Shown here one piece after another: positions 9,536 to 17,882 of a stretch of 64,000 nt of DNA (position 1 is the first letter of the stretch; every line of letters begins with the position of its first letter). The notes beneath the pieces are model-generated. The model saw only the letters and a list, made by a program, of their open reading frames with translations. It had not been told where the DNA came from and ran no database searches. Origin of the DNA: Methylobacteriaceae bacterium (GTDB lineage Bacteria > Pseudomonadota > Alphaproteobacteria > Rhizobiales > Beijerinckiaceae); assembly GCA_020638195.1 (NCBI GenBank), contig JACKJC010000005.1:1-64000 (forward strand), read 5' to 3'. The position numbers and the translations under genes are program-made.

Positions 9536-10383
9536 ATGCGCAATCATCGGCTCGACGTCAGTCCGACGTCCGGCGCGCTCAGCGCCTTCATCGAGGGGTC
9601 GATCTATCCGAGCCACCGATCGAGGATTCGGATATCGGCAGATGCGCGAGCGCTCAAGCGCGAACACGGCGTCATCTTCTTCCGCGACCAGAAGATTGCG
9701 CCTGAGCAGCACATCGCCTTCGCGCGGAAGCTTTCGGTCCGAATCGACGTCAACCGCTTCTTCCAGGCCGCGCCCGGCTATCCGCAGATCGCCGAAGTGC
9801 GCAGAGCCGGGGCAGACGACCAATATCGGCGGCGGCTGGCATACCGACCACAGCTACGACCAGGAGCCCGCGCTGGGCTCGATCCTGCTCGCGCGCGAGA
9901 CGCCGACCGCAGCGGCGACACGCTGTTCGCCACCATGAACCGCGCATACGAAGCCCTGTCGGACGGTATGAAAAAGACGCTCGAAGGCCTGCGCGCTGTG
10001 CATTCGAGCCGCCACGTTTTCGGCGCGGCCTCGGCCTATGTGAAGGACCCGGCGACGGCCGCCTTGACAATGCAGAAAACGCTACGCAGGACGCCATCCA
10101 TCCCGATCGTGTTGCGCCATCCCGAAAGCAGCAAGAAAATCCTCTACGTGAATTCGGCTTACGACGCATATCGAGGGCTGGTCGAAAGCCGAAAGCGAGC
10201 CGCTGCTCAATTACCTGTACAGCACGCCGCGCGCCGGAGATTCCAGTATCGCTTCACCTGGTGTAGAGAAGGTTCGATCGCCTTCTTGGGACAACCGTTC
10301 GACCTGGTGCTATGCTGTAACGACTATCACGCGAGCGCAGGCTGATGCATCGCATCACGATCGCGGGAGGACCGCTCGGCTGA
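9536..10383 (+). pseudogene. TauD/TfdA-family 2-oxoglutarate-dependent dioxygenase, frameshifted
   Basis: An ATG at 9536 follows AGGCGAGGA. The opening frame reads FIEGSIYPSHRS and HGVIFFRDQKIAPEQH, typical of TauD. The iron-binding H-x-D motif WHTDHSYDQEP lies in another frame around 9838-9870. The first frame returns near 9913 (TLFATMNRAYEALSDGMKKT), and later pieces include HIEGWSKAESEPLLNYLY. The carboxy end carries the distal His/Arg region RLMHRITIAGGPLG before the stop at 10383. At least four indels are needed. The family hydroxylates taurine, alkyl sulfates or 2,4-D-like ethers; the substrate here is unknown. The sulfonate-type importer downstream would suit a sulfonate or similar anion. 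Confidence 0.75.
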
Positions 10384-10467
10384 AACGGCGCGCAATCCGC
10401 GCCATAGACAGGAAATACTCGAAGCGATCCGCATTCAGAGATCGCGATACATCTGGGAGGAGATGAC

Positions 10468-11466
10468 ATGCAGAAGACTTTTGTGGCCCTGGCGCTTGCC
10501 GCCGGGCTGGTCGGCGGCGCAGCGCGCGCCGAGGAGACGACGGTCAAGATCCAGGACTATCCCGGCATCGGCAATATGCTGTACCGGATCGCTGCGTCGA
10601 AGGGCTATTGCGAGAAGCACGGCATCAAGTGCCAGTTGCAGATGATCGCCTCGGGTCCGCTCGGCGTTCAGGCTTTGCTTGCCAAGAGCGTCGACGTCGC
10701 CTTCGCTCCACCGGAGGTCGCCATCAACGCCTCGCTCAAGGCACCCAGATCGTCAAGGCGATCGCGAGCGCGCGCAGCGCAACGTCTTTATGCTGGTCGC
10801 GCGCAACGATCTGAAAATTCCTCTCGGGGACAACGATTTCAAGGCGATGATGGTCGCCCTGAAGGGCATGAAGATCGGCGTTCCCGCGCGTGGCTCCGGC
10901 GCTGAACTGCAATTCTCCCTCATGGCGGAGAAAGCCGGACTGAAGCCGACCGACTACACCTATGTCGCGGTCGGCGCGCCTAACACGTCCTTCGGCGCGC
11001 TATCGTCAAGCAAATCGACGCCAGCGTGACATTCAGACCCTCGGCCTCGATCTGCGACGTCACGAAGGGCCTGCGACGGCTCTATCGCGGCGCCCTTGCG
11101 ACAGAGCCGAAGGAAATCGCTGGCACGAACGGCGCGTCGTCGGACATGTTCGTCACGCAGGAGATGATCGAAAAGTCGCCGAAGATCGTCGACGGTCTGA
11201 TTGCGGCGGCGAACGAAGCCGAAGCCTTCATTCAGAACCCCGCGAATTTCCCGGAGGCGCTGAAGATCGCCAAGACCTATTTCGAATTCAAGATGCCGAA
11301 GGGCGATGAGGTGATGGAGGTTTCGCTCAAGGGCGCCATTCCGTCCTACAAAGCGGGCGTATCGCGCGCCGCGCTGAAGCAGATCGCCGCCAACATGCTC
11401 GAAATGAAACAGATCCCGGCGGCGTTCGACACGAGCAAGATCGTCTACGACAAGGCGCCGCAATAG
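10468..11466 (+). pseudogene. ABC transporter substrate-binding protein, NitT/TauT (SsuA-like) type, frameshifted
   Basis: A signal peptide (MQKTFVALALAAGLVGGA, cleavage near ARA/EE) and an SsuA/NMT1-like start (VKIQDYPGIGNML, MIASGPLGVQALLA, VDVAFAPPEVAINA) are intact. The frame slips near 10740 and again near 11000. It continues as VFMLVARNDLKIPL, GMKIGVPARGSGAELQFSL, then EMIEKSPKIVDGLIAAANEA to the stop at 11466. The GGGAGGAG ribosome site before 10468 is good. The gene forms an operon with the ATPase and permease that follow. If the shifts are real, the importer has lost its receptor. Confidence 0.8.
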
Positions 11467-11478
11467 CGGGAGGCCGCG

Positions 11479-12309
11479 ATGAACGACATGGCTGCGGCGC
11501 GCCCGAGCGGCGCGCCCGTCGCTGCTGCGGCGCCCGCGATCGAGCTGAAGGATCTCACGATGCGCTTCGGCGCGGACGGCCCCTCGCCCGTGCTCGCGGT
11601 CGACCGCGTGTCCTTCTCGCTCGCGCCCGGTGAGTTCGTCTCGCTGATCGGCCCGTCGGGCTGCGGCAAGACCACGATCCTCAACCTGCTGACCGGCCTG
11701 CTGCATGAAACGCCGGAAGGCAAACTGGAAGTGCTCGGCAAGCCGCCGCGCGAGGGCAATCCCGACATCGCCTACATGCTGGCGCGCGACAGCCTGCTGC
11801 CGTGGCGAACCGCGCTCGAAAATGCCGCCTACGGCATGGAAATCCGCGGCGTGCCGAAACAGGAGCGCGAGACCCGCGCGCTCGATCTCCTCAAGCAGGT
11901 CGGGCTCGGCGATTTCGCCGACAAATATCCCAAGGCCCTCTCGCACGGCATGCGCCAGCGCTGCGCGCTCGCGCGCACCTTCGCGCTCGACAGTCCCGTT
12001 CTGCTGATGGACGAGCCCTTCGGCGCGCTCGATGCGCAGACCAAGCTGACGCTCGAGGACGTGCTGATGAACCTCTGGTCGGCGCATCGCAAGACCGTCG
12101 TCTTCGTCACGCACGATCTTGCCGAGGCGATCGCGCTGTCCGATCGCGTGGTCGTGATGAGCGCGCGCCCCGGCCGCATCATCGCCGATGTGCCGATCGA
12201 CCTGCCGCGCCCGCGCTCCGTGCGCAAGCTGCAGTCCGACCACCGCTTCCACGATCTCTACGCGCAATTGTGGGGCCTGCTCGAACAGGGAACGACCGGC
12301 GATGAATAA
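11479..12309 (+). CDS. ABC transporter ATP-binding protein (SsuB/TauB type)
   Basis: This 276-residue ATPase has Walker A GPSGCGKTT, the signature LSHGMRQRCALARTF (Ser-His-Gly replacing the usual SGG), Walker B VLLMDEPFGALD and the switch VTHDLAEAI. It belongs to the nitrate/sulfonate/taurine importer family. A GGGAGG site lies six to seven bases before the ATG. It starts 12 bases after the binding-protein stop and overlaps the permease start by eight bases, so the three genes form one operon. The gene is intact, in contrast to the frameshifted receptor gene upstream. Confidence 0.92.
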   Translation: MNDMAAARPSGAPVAAAAPAIELKDLTMRFGADGPSPVLAVDRVSFSLAPGEFVSLIGPSGCGKTTILNLLTGLLHETPEGKLEVLGKPPREGNPDIAYMLARDSLLPWRTALENAAYGMEIRGVPKQERETRALDLLKQVGLGDFADKYPKALSHGMRQRCALARTFALDSPVLLMDEPFGALDAQTKLTLEDVLMNLWSAHRKTVVFVTHDLAEAIALSDRVVVMSARPGRIIADVPIDLPRPRSVRKLQSDHRFHDLYAQLWGLLEQGTTGDE

Positions 12310-13057
12310 AGTGCTGCGGCTGTCGCTCGGCCATGTCGTCTTCATCGTGGCCTTCATCGCGATCTGGGAATTCGCCAGCGCCAACCGCCTGCTCGATCCC
12401 ACCTTCTTCGGGCGTCCCTCGGGCATAGCGGCCTATATCTGGCGCGGTTTCGTGACCGAACGGACACTCTGGAACGACCTGTTCTACACGGTGCTGGCGG
12501 CCACCATCGCCTTCTGGGCCGGCAGTATCGCCGCCGTTCTGGTCGGGCTCCTGTTCGCGATGGTGCCGAAACTGCACAAGGCCTGCGAGCCCTATCTGAC
12601 CCTGTTGAACGCCATGCCCCGCATCGCGCTCGCGCCGCTCTTCCTGCTGTGGTTCGGCCTCGGCATCGGCTCAAAGATCGCGGTCGCCGTCAGCCTCACC
12701 TTCTTCATCGTGCTGTCGTCGACGGTCGCCGGCATCAGGGGCGTGAACTCGGATCATCTTGTGCTCTCGCGCGCGCTGGGCGCGACGCCCGGCCAGATCT
12801 TCTTCAAGGTTACGCTGCCCTCTGCCGTGCCGATCATCTTCTCCGGCCTCAGGCTCGGCCTTGTCTATGCATTGCTCGGCGTCGTCGGCGCCGAACTGCT
12901 GGCGGCCGAGCATGGGCTTGGCCAGGTGCTCGCCTATCTCCAGTCGACCTTCGACATGGACGGCGTGATGGCTCTACTCTTCCTTCTCGCATTGCTCGGC
13001 CTGTCCATCACATTCATCATGAACTGGCTCGAGCGCAGGTTGCTCGTCTGGCAATAG
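12302..13057 (+). CDS. ABC transporter permease (SsuC/TauC type)
   Basis: This is a 251-residue inner-membrane protein with about six hydrophobic helices. The binding-protein-dependent transport signature includes the coupling region RALGATPGQIFFKVTLPSA. The ATG at 12302 lies inside the end of the ATPase gene. The length is normal for SsuC/TauC. It would form the channel of the importer encoded with the preceding ATPase and binding protein. Judging from family, the substrate may be a sulfonate, nitrate-like anion or aromatic compound. Confidence 0.92.
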   Translation: MNKVLRLSLGHVVFIVAFIAIWEFASANRLLDPTFFGRPSGIAAYIWRGFVTERTLWNDLFYTVLAATIAFWAGSIAAVLVGLLFAMVPKLHKACEPYLTLLNAMPRIALAPLFLLWFGLGIGSKIAVAVSLTFFIVLSSTVAGIRGVNSDHLVLSRALGATPGQIFFKVTLPSAVPIIFSGLRLGLVYALLGVVGAELLAAEHGLGQVLAYLQSTFDMDGVMALLFLLALLGLSITFIMNWLERRLLVWQ

Positions 13058-13108
13058 GCGCGGACGCTCGGGAGGGGCGAGCGTCGCAGAAGACCGGAGG
13101 ATATGCCG

Positions 13109-14323
13109 ATGAAAGCGATTGTGCGAATGCTTGTCGCGCTCTCTCTGGCCGCCGTGTCCCAGTGCGCGTTTGCGAAAGACAAATACGATCCCGGCGTCAC
13201 CGACACGGAAATCCTGCTCGGCAATATCGTGCCCTACAGCGGCCCGGCTTCCGTCTATTCCGTCTACGCCAAGGTCTTTGAAGGCTATTTCAAGCGCCTG
13301 AACGACAAGGGCGGGATCAACGGCCGGAAAATCCGGATGATCTCGTACGACGACGCCTATTCGCCGCCGAAGACGGTCGAGCAGGCGCGTCGTCTCGTCG
13401 AGAGCGACAATGTGTTCTTTCTGTTCGGCGTCGTTGGCACGCCGACCAATGTCGCCATTGAAAAATACATGAACGCGAAGAAGGTGCCGCAGATATTCTC
13501 CGGCACCGGTTCGTCCGCGCTGGCCGATCCCCTGCACTTTCCCTGGAGTCTCGGATTCCAGCCGAACTATCGAGCCGAGGGGCGGCTCTATGCGAGCTAC
13601 ATTCTCGCGCACAAGCCGCAGGGCAAGATCGGCGTGCTCTATCAGGACGACGATTTCGGCAAGGACCTCTTGCAGGGGCTGACCGACGGCCTCGGCGACA
13701 AGGCCGCCTCGATGATCGTCGCGAAAGTCTCCTACGACACGCGCACGCCGACCGTGGATTCGCAGGTCGTGCAGATCAAGTCGGCCGGCGCCGACGTCAT
13801 GATGGATTTCACCACGCCGAAATTCTCGACGCAGGCCATTCGCAAGATCGCCGAAATGAAATGGAACCCGCTGCAATTCGTCGCATCCGTCGGCTCGCAT
13901 GTCGGCAGCGTGCTCAAGCCAGCGGGCTTCGACAATTCCAAGGGCGTCATCACGGGCCACTGGGTGAAGGATCCCAATGATCCCGCCATGGCCGACGACG
14001 CCGGCGTGAAGGAATGGCGCGACTTCATGACCAAGTATTATCCGGGCGGCGATCAGACGAACAACATCAACGTCATCGCCTATGTGCTGGCTCAGACGCT
14101 CGAACAGGTTCTGCGCAAGTGCGGCGACGATCTCACGCGCGCGAACGTGATCAAGACGGCGACCAATCTCGGCGTCTTCTCGCCGCCGCTTCTGATTCCA
14201 GGCGTGCGGATCGAGCCGTCGCCCAAGGATTACCTGGTTGTGCGCGATCTCAGGCTCGACCAGTTCGACGGCGTCAAATACGCGCCGATCGGGCCGGCGA
14301 TGGAAATGAAGCTGGCGCGCTGA
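13109..14323 (+). CDS. Branched-chain-amino-acid-type (LivJ/UrtA-like) periplasmic binding protein
   Basis: The signal peptide MKAIVRMLVALSLAAVSQCA-FA is followed by the Peripla_BP_6 pattern (VTDTEILLGNIVPYSGPAS, KGGINGRKIRMISYDDAY, ARRLVESDNVFFLFG, KIGVLYQDDDFGKD). It has about 404 residues. I choose the ATG at 13109 because the GGAGG at 13096-13100 is eight bases away; the earlier ATG at 13103 is too close. No Liv-type permease or ATPase genes are adjacent. It may therefore work with a distant transporter, or act as a ligand delivery protein for the oxygenase cluster. Such orphan receptors are often linked to aromatic or hydrocarbon catabolism. Confidence 0.88.
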   Translation: MKAIVRMLVALSLAAVSQCAFAKDKYDPGVTDTEILLGNIVPYSGPASVYSVYAKVFEGYFKRLNDKGGINGRKIRMISYDDAYSPPKTVEQARRLVESDNVFFLFGVVGTPTNVAIEKYMNAKKVPQIFSGTGSSALADPLHFPWSLGFQPNYRAEGRLYASYILAHKPQGKIGVLYQDDDFGKDLLQGLTDGLGDKAASMIVAKVSYDTRTPTVDSQVVQIKSAGADVMMDFTTPKFSTQAIRKIAEMKWNPLQFVASVGSHVGSVLKPAGFDNSKGVITGHWVKDPNDPAMADDAGVKEWRDFMTKYYPGGDQTNNINVIAYVLAQTLEQVLRKCGDDLTRANVIKTATNLGVFSPPLLIPGVRIEPSPKDYLVVRDLRLDQFDGVKYAPIGPAMEMKLAR

Positions 14324-14369
14324 CGCGCCGCAGTCTCGCGCTGCGCGCGGGCTTTCGGGAGGATCGGAC

Positions 14370-15611
14370 ATGGACGCACTTTTGATGCAGCAAGCGCGTG
14401 AAAAAGCCTACGCCATGCCGCTCGACCAGATCGACATGAGCGATCCCACGCTGTTCGAGACCGACACGTGCTGGCCCTATTTCGAGCGCCTCCGCAAGGA
14501 GGCGCCCGTCCACTACTGCAAGGACGGTCGCTACGGGGCCTTCTGGTCGATCACCCGCTTCAAGGACATCATGGCGATCGACACCAACCATGCTGTCTTC
14601 TCGTCGGAGTCGGGCATTTCGATTTTCGACCGGCCGCCGCAACTGCATTTCCCGATGTTTATCGCGATGGACCCGCCGAAGCATTCGGGCCAGCGACTGG
14701 CGGTAAGCCCGATCGTGGCGCCCGCCAATCTCGCTCGCTTGCAGGGGCTCATTCGCTCGCGCGTCTGCGACATTCTCGACAATCTGCCGCGCGGCGAAAC
14801 CTTCGACTGGGTCGAGCGCGTGTCGATCAACCTGACGACGCAGATGCTGGCGACGCTGTTCGACTTCCCCTTCGAGGATCGCAAGCTTCTGACCTATTGG
14901 TCGGATGTCGCGGCGACCTTCCCGGAGAAAGGCGCGCTCGTCGAGACGCCTGAGCAGAAGCGCGAAATCCTCATGAAATGCCTCGAATATTTCACGCGGC
15001 TGTGGAACGAGCGCATCGGCAAGGAACCCGCGTCCGACCTCATCTCCATGCTCGCGCATTCGCCGGCGACGCAGAACATGACGCCCGCCGAATATCTCGG
15101 AAATCTTCTCCTGCTCATCGTCGGCGGCAACGACACGACGCGCAATTCGATAAGCGGCGGCATTCTCTTCATGAACGAGAATCCCGCCGAGCTGAAGAAG
15201 TTGCGTGAGAACCCAGCGCTTGTTCCCAGCGCCGTGTCGGAGATCATCCGCTACCAGACGCCGCTGGCCCACATGCGGCGCACGGCGCTGCAGGACTTCG
15301 AGTTCGGTGGCAAGCAGATCCGCAAGGGCGACAAGGTCGTCATGTGGTACATTTCCGGCAACCGCGATGATGAGACGATCGATCGCCCGAATGAATTCAT
15401 CATCGATCGCGAGCGGCCGCGCCATCACATTTCGTTCGGCTTCGGCATTCACCGCTGCGTCGGCAACCGTCTTGCCGAACTGCAATTGAGCATCCTGTGG
15501 GAGGAGATTCTCGCCCGCAAGATGGACGTCAGGATCGTCGGCGCCGTGGAGCGGACGCCGTCGAATTTCGTACACGGCATCACGAAAATGCCGGTTCAGG
15601 TGTCAGTCTAG
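14370..15611 (+). CDS. Cytochrome P450, CYP153-like alkane hydroxylase
   Basis: This 413-residue soluble P450 has the I-helix oxygen-activation motif GGNDTTR near residue 252, the K-helix EIIR and the heme loop FGFGIHRCVG with the thiolate Cys near 363. Stretches such as FIAMDPPKH, VSPIVAPANLARL, TTQMLATLFDFPFE, LIVGGNDTTRNSISGG and AHMRRTAL match my memory of CYP153, the bacterial terminal hydroxylases of medium-chain alkanes and related compounds. No ferredoxin or ferredoxin reductase gene is next to it, so its redox partners must be elsewhere. A GGGAGG site precedes the ATG. It is the last gene of the plus-strand run that starts at the importer. Confidence 0.9.
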   Translation: MDALLMQQAREKAYAMPLDQIDMSDPTLFETDTCWPYFERLRKEAPVHYCKDGRYGAFWSITRFKDIMAIDTNHAVFSSESGISIFDRPPQLHFPMFIAMDPPKHSGQRLAVSPIVAPANLARLQGLIRSRVCDILDNLPRGETFDWVERVSINLTTQMLATLFDFPFEDRKLLTYWSDVAATFPEKGALVETPEQKREILMKCLEYFTRLWNERIGKEPASDLISMLAHSPATQNMTPAEYLGNLLLLIVGGNDTTRNSISGGILFMNENPAELKKLRENPALVPSAVSEIIRYQTPLAHMRRTALQDFEFGGKQIRKGDKVVMWYISGNRDDETIDRPNEFIIDRERPRHHISFGFGIHRCVGNRLAELQLSILWEEILARKMDVRIVGAVERTPSNFVHGITKMPVQVSV

Positions 15612-15689
15612 CCGCTCGATGCCAAGCGGGCCCGCCGCGACGACCGGCGGCCTGCAATCTTGACTGTTGTGGAGAGAGCCGCGCGCGCG

Positions 15690-17882
15690 TTACGCGGCGG
15701 CTTCCTCGCCCGGCGTCGTCGCCAGCGCGGGCGATGTATCCGGCAGGCGCGCGATCAACGATATCAGGGCGCGATCGTGCAGCGCGACCATGCGCTCTTT
15801 CGGATGCAGCCAGGCGATGGCGTCGTCGATCGTCTCGGCCTCGTTGAGCTTGGCCTCGGCGAGCGCCCGTTCCGGCGAGATGTCGCCCTTCGCGCGCCGC
15901 TGGTAGGGCGGCAGGAAGACCTCGTGCGCGGCGCGGAACGCGGGGTCGGCGTGGACGATGCGGATGCAGTCGATGTGATCGTCGTGCTCGGCCGACAGTT
16001 CCTGCGCCAGCGCATTCGCGCGCGTCGCGATCTGCGGAACGTTGCGCTCCTCCGGCGTCGTCAGGAAACCCATCTTGCGCAGCGCCAACCCGATCGCGAG
16101 CTGCCCGCTCGCCCATGAGATCGGGATCGCGAAGATGAGGCCGGCGATCGTCGGCGACATCCAGGCGACCAGCGACGTCGAGATCAAAAGGCCGGCGATC
16201 AGGCTCACGACGCCGAGCGCCATGTGCGAGCGATGCTTGCGCACGATCGCCTTGAACGGGATCGAGCCGTCGTCGCGCCGCTGCGGGTTCCAGCCGGTGT
16301 CGAAGCCGAACAGGATGTTCATCACGTGCCCGGTCTGAACGAGCATCATGATCGGCGCGAGCAGCGCGGACATGACGATCTCGATCAGCGAGGAAAAGAC
16401 GAGTCGGAACATGCCGCCGCCGCCGCGTCGCGTCTCGCCGTCGATCAGGGCGAGCAGAAGGCCGAAGAATTTGGGCGCGAGCAGGATGCCCATGGTCAGA
16501 CCGAACAGCGCCAGCGACCGTTCCGCGTCGAACCGCGGCCAGGCGGGAAACAGCGTGAAGTCGCTGGTGAAATACTCAGGACGAATATAGGTTGCCTGCA
16601 GCACGATCAGAATGCCGATGACGAGCTGCATCAGCCACAGCGGCGAGGCGAGATAGCCGAAAATGCCGGTCAAAAAGTGCTGCCGCGAGGCCCAGTGCAG
16701 GCCCTTGGTCGGCAACAGGCGCGTGTGTTGCAGGTTGCCCTGGCACCAGCGCCGGTCGCGCGAGGAGACATCGATCAGCGACGGCGGGCTTTCCTCGTAG
16801 GAGCCCTTGAGCGTGGGCAGCATGTAGACAGCGTAGCCCGCGCGCCGGATCAGCGCCGCCTCGACGAAATCGTGACTGAGAATGTGCCCGCCGAATGGCG
16901 GCTTTCCGCGCAGGTCCGGCAATCCACAGTGCGCCGCGAAGGCGGCGGTACGGATGATGGCGTTGTGGCCCCAGTAATTGCCGTCTCGGCCCATCCAGGC
17001 CGACAGCCCGGCGGCGATGACAGGCCCGTAGATGCGCGCGGCGAATTGCTGCACGCGGGCAAACAGCGTGTTGCGGTTGATGATCAGCGGCAGCGTCTGG
17101 ATGATGCCGGAATCGGGGTCGGCCTCCATGCGCTGCGCGAGCGTCACGATGGCGTGTCCCGTCATCAGGCTGTCGGCGTCCAGCACCACCATGTGCGGAT
17201 AGGCGCCGCCCCAGCGCATGACGAAATCGGCGATATTGCCGGCCTTGCGCGCCGTGTTCTTCTGGCGGTGCCGGTAATAGACGCGACAATCCGGTCCCAG
17301 CCGCTCACGCAACGCGATCAGCGCGCGCTCCTCGGCGATCCAGACGTCGGGGTCCGTCGTGTCGGACAGGAAGAACCAGTCGAAATGCGCGCCGAGCCCC
17401 GTAGCCTCGACATCCTCCCAGATCGCCTGCAGGGAGCCGAATACGCGGCTTGGCTCCTCGTTGTAGATCGGCATCACGACGGCGGTCCTGGCGCCGAGTG
17501 ATTTCGGCATGTCGAAGCGCATGCGGCCGTGGACCAGCATCCAGATCAGGCCGACGACGCCGCTCGTGAAAGCAAGGGCGATCCAGGAGAAGTTCGCGAC
17601 GAACAGCAGCAGCAGCGCCCATTTCAGGAGCGTGACGCCGCCGACCTCCACGACCTTGTACATTTCATGCGCGCCATAGGCGGTCAGCGCGAAACCGCCG
17701 CCGAACACGGCGAGCCGCGCCAGCCAGGGGCTGCGCATATTGGCCGGCAGCAGCCATTTCCGGCGCGCCTTCTTGTCGAAGCGCGACAGGCTCTGCACCG
17801 GCATCGCGAGATGCGATTCCGGGGGCATGGCCGGCGCCGTCGTCGGCAAGGCGCCCGGGCGGCTTTCGGTCAGGGCGTCCAT
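15690..17882 (-). CDS. opgH: Glucans biosynthesis glucosyltransferase H
   Basis: This is a 730-residue inner-membrane glycosyltransferase with several membrane segments on each side of a GT2 domain. The catalytic pattern is visible: VVMPIYNEEP, the DxD-like VVLDADSLM, and the acceptor/processive motif DRRWCQGNL. It polymerises and exports beta-glucan for osmoregulated periplasmic glucans, using UDP-glucose. The ATG at 17882 lies 13 bases inside the end of opgG, so the two are translationally coupled. It is convergent with the P450 gene, and no clear terminator is seen in the 78 bases between them. Confidence 0.95.
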   Translation of the reverse strand: MDALTESRPGALPTTAPAMPPESHLAMPVQSLSRFDKKARRKWLLPANMRSPWLARLAVFGGGFALTAYGAHEMYKVVEVGGVTLLKWALLLLFVANFSWIALAFTSGVVGLIWMLVHGRMRFDMPKSLGARTAVVMPIYNEEPSRVFGSLQAIWEDVEATGLGAHFDWFFLSDTTDPDVWIAEERALIALRERLGPDCRVYYRHRQKNTARKAGNIADFVMRWGGAYPHMVVLDADSLMTGHAIVTLAQRMEADPDSGIIQTLPLIINRNTLFARVQQFAARIYGPVIAAGLSAWMGRDGNYWGHNAIIRTAAFAAHCGLPDLRGKPPFGGHILSHDFVEAALIRRAGYAVYMLPTLKGSYEESPPSLIDVSSRDRRWCQGNLQHTRLLPTKGLHWASRQHFLTGIFGYLASPLWLMQLVIGILIVLQATYIRPEYFTSDFTLFPAWPRFDAERSLALFGLTMGILLAPKFFGLLLALIDGETRRGGGGMFRLVFSSLIEIVMSALLAPIMMLVQTGHVMNILFGFDTGWNPQRRDDGSIPFKAIVRKHRSHMALGVVSLIAGLLISTSLVAWMSPTIAGLIFAIPISWASGQLAIGLALRKMGFLTTPEERNVPQIATRANALAQELSAEHDDHIDCIRIVHADPAFRAAHEVFLPPYQRRAKGDISPERALAEAKLNEAETIDDAIAWLHPKERMVALHDRALISLIARLPDTSPALATTPGEEAAA

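Noticed and set aside
16224..17501. A 425-codon open frame antisense to opgH
   Set aside because: OpgH is full length with its glycosyltransferase motifs. The antisense frame is low-complexity.
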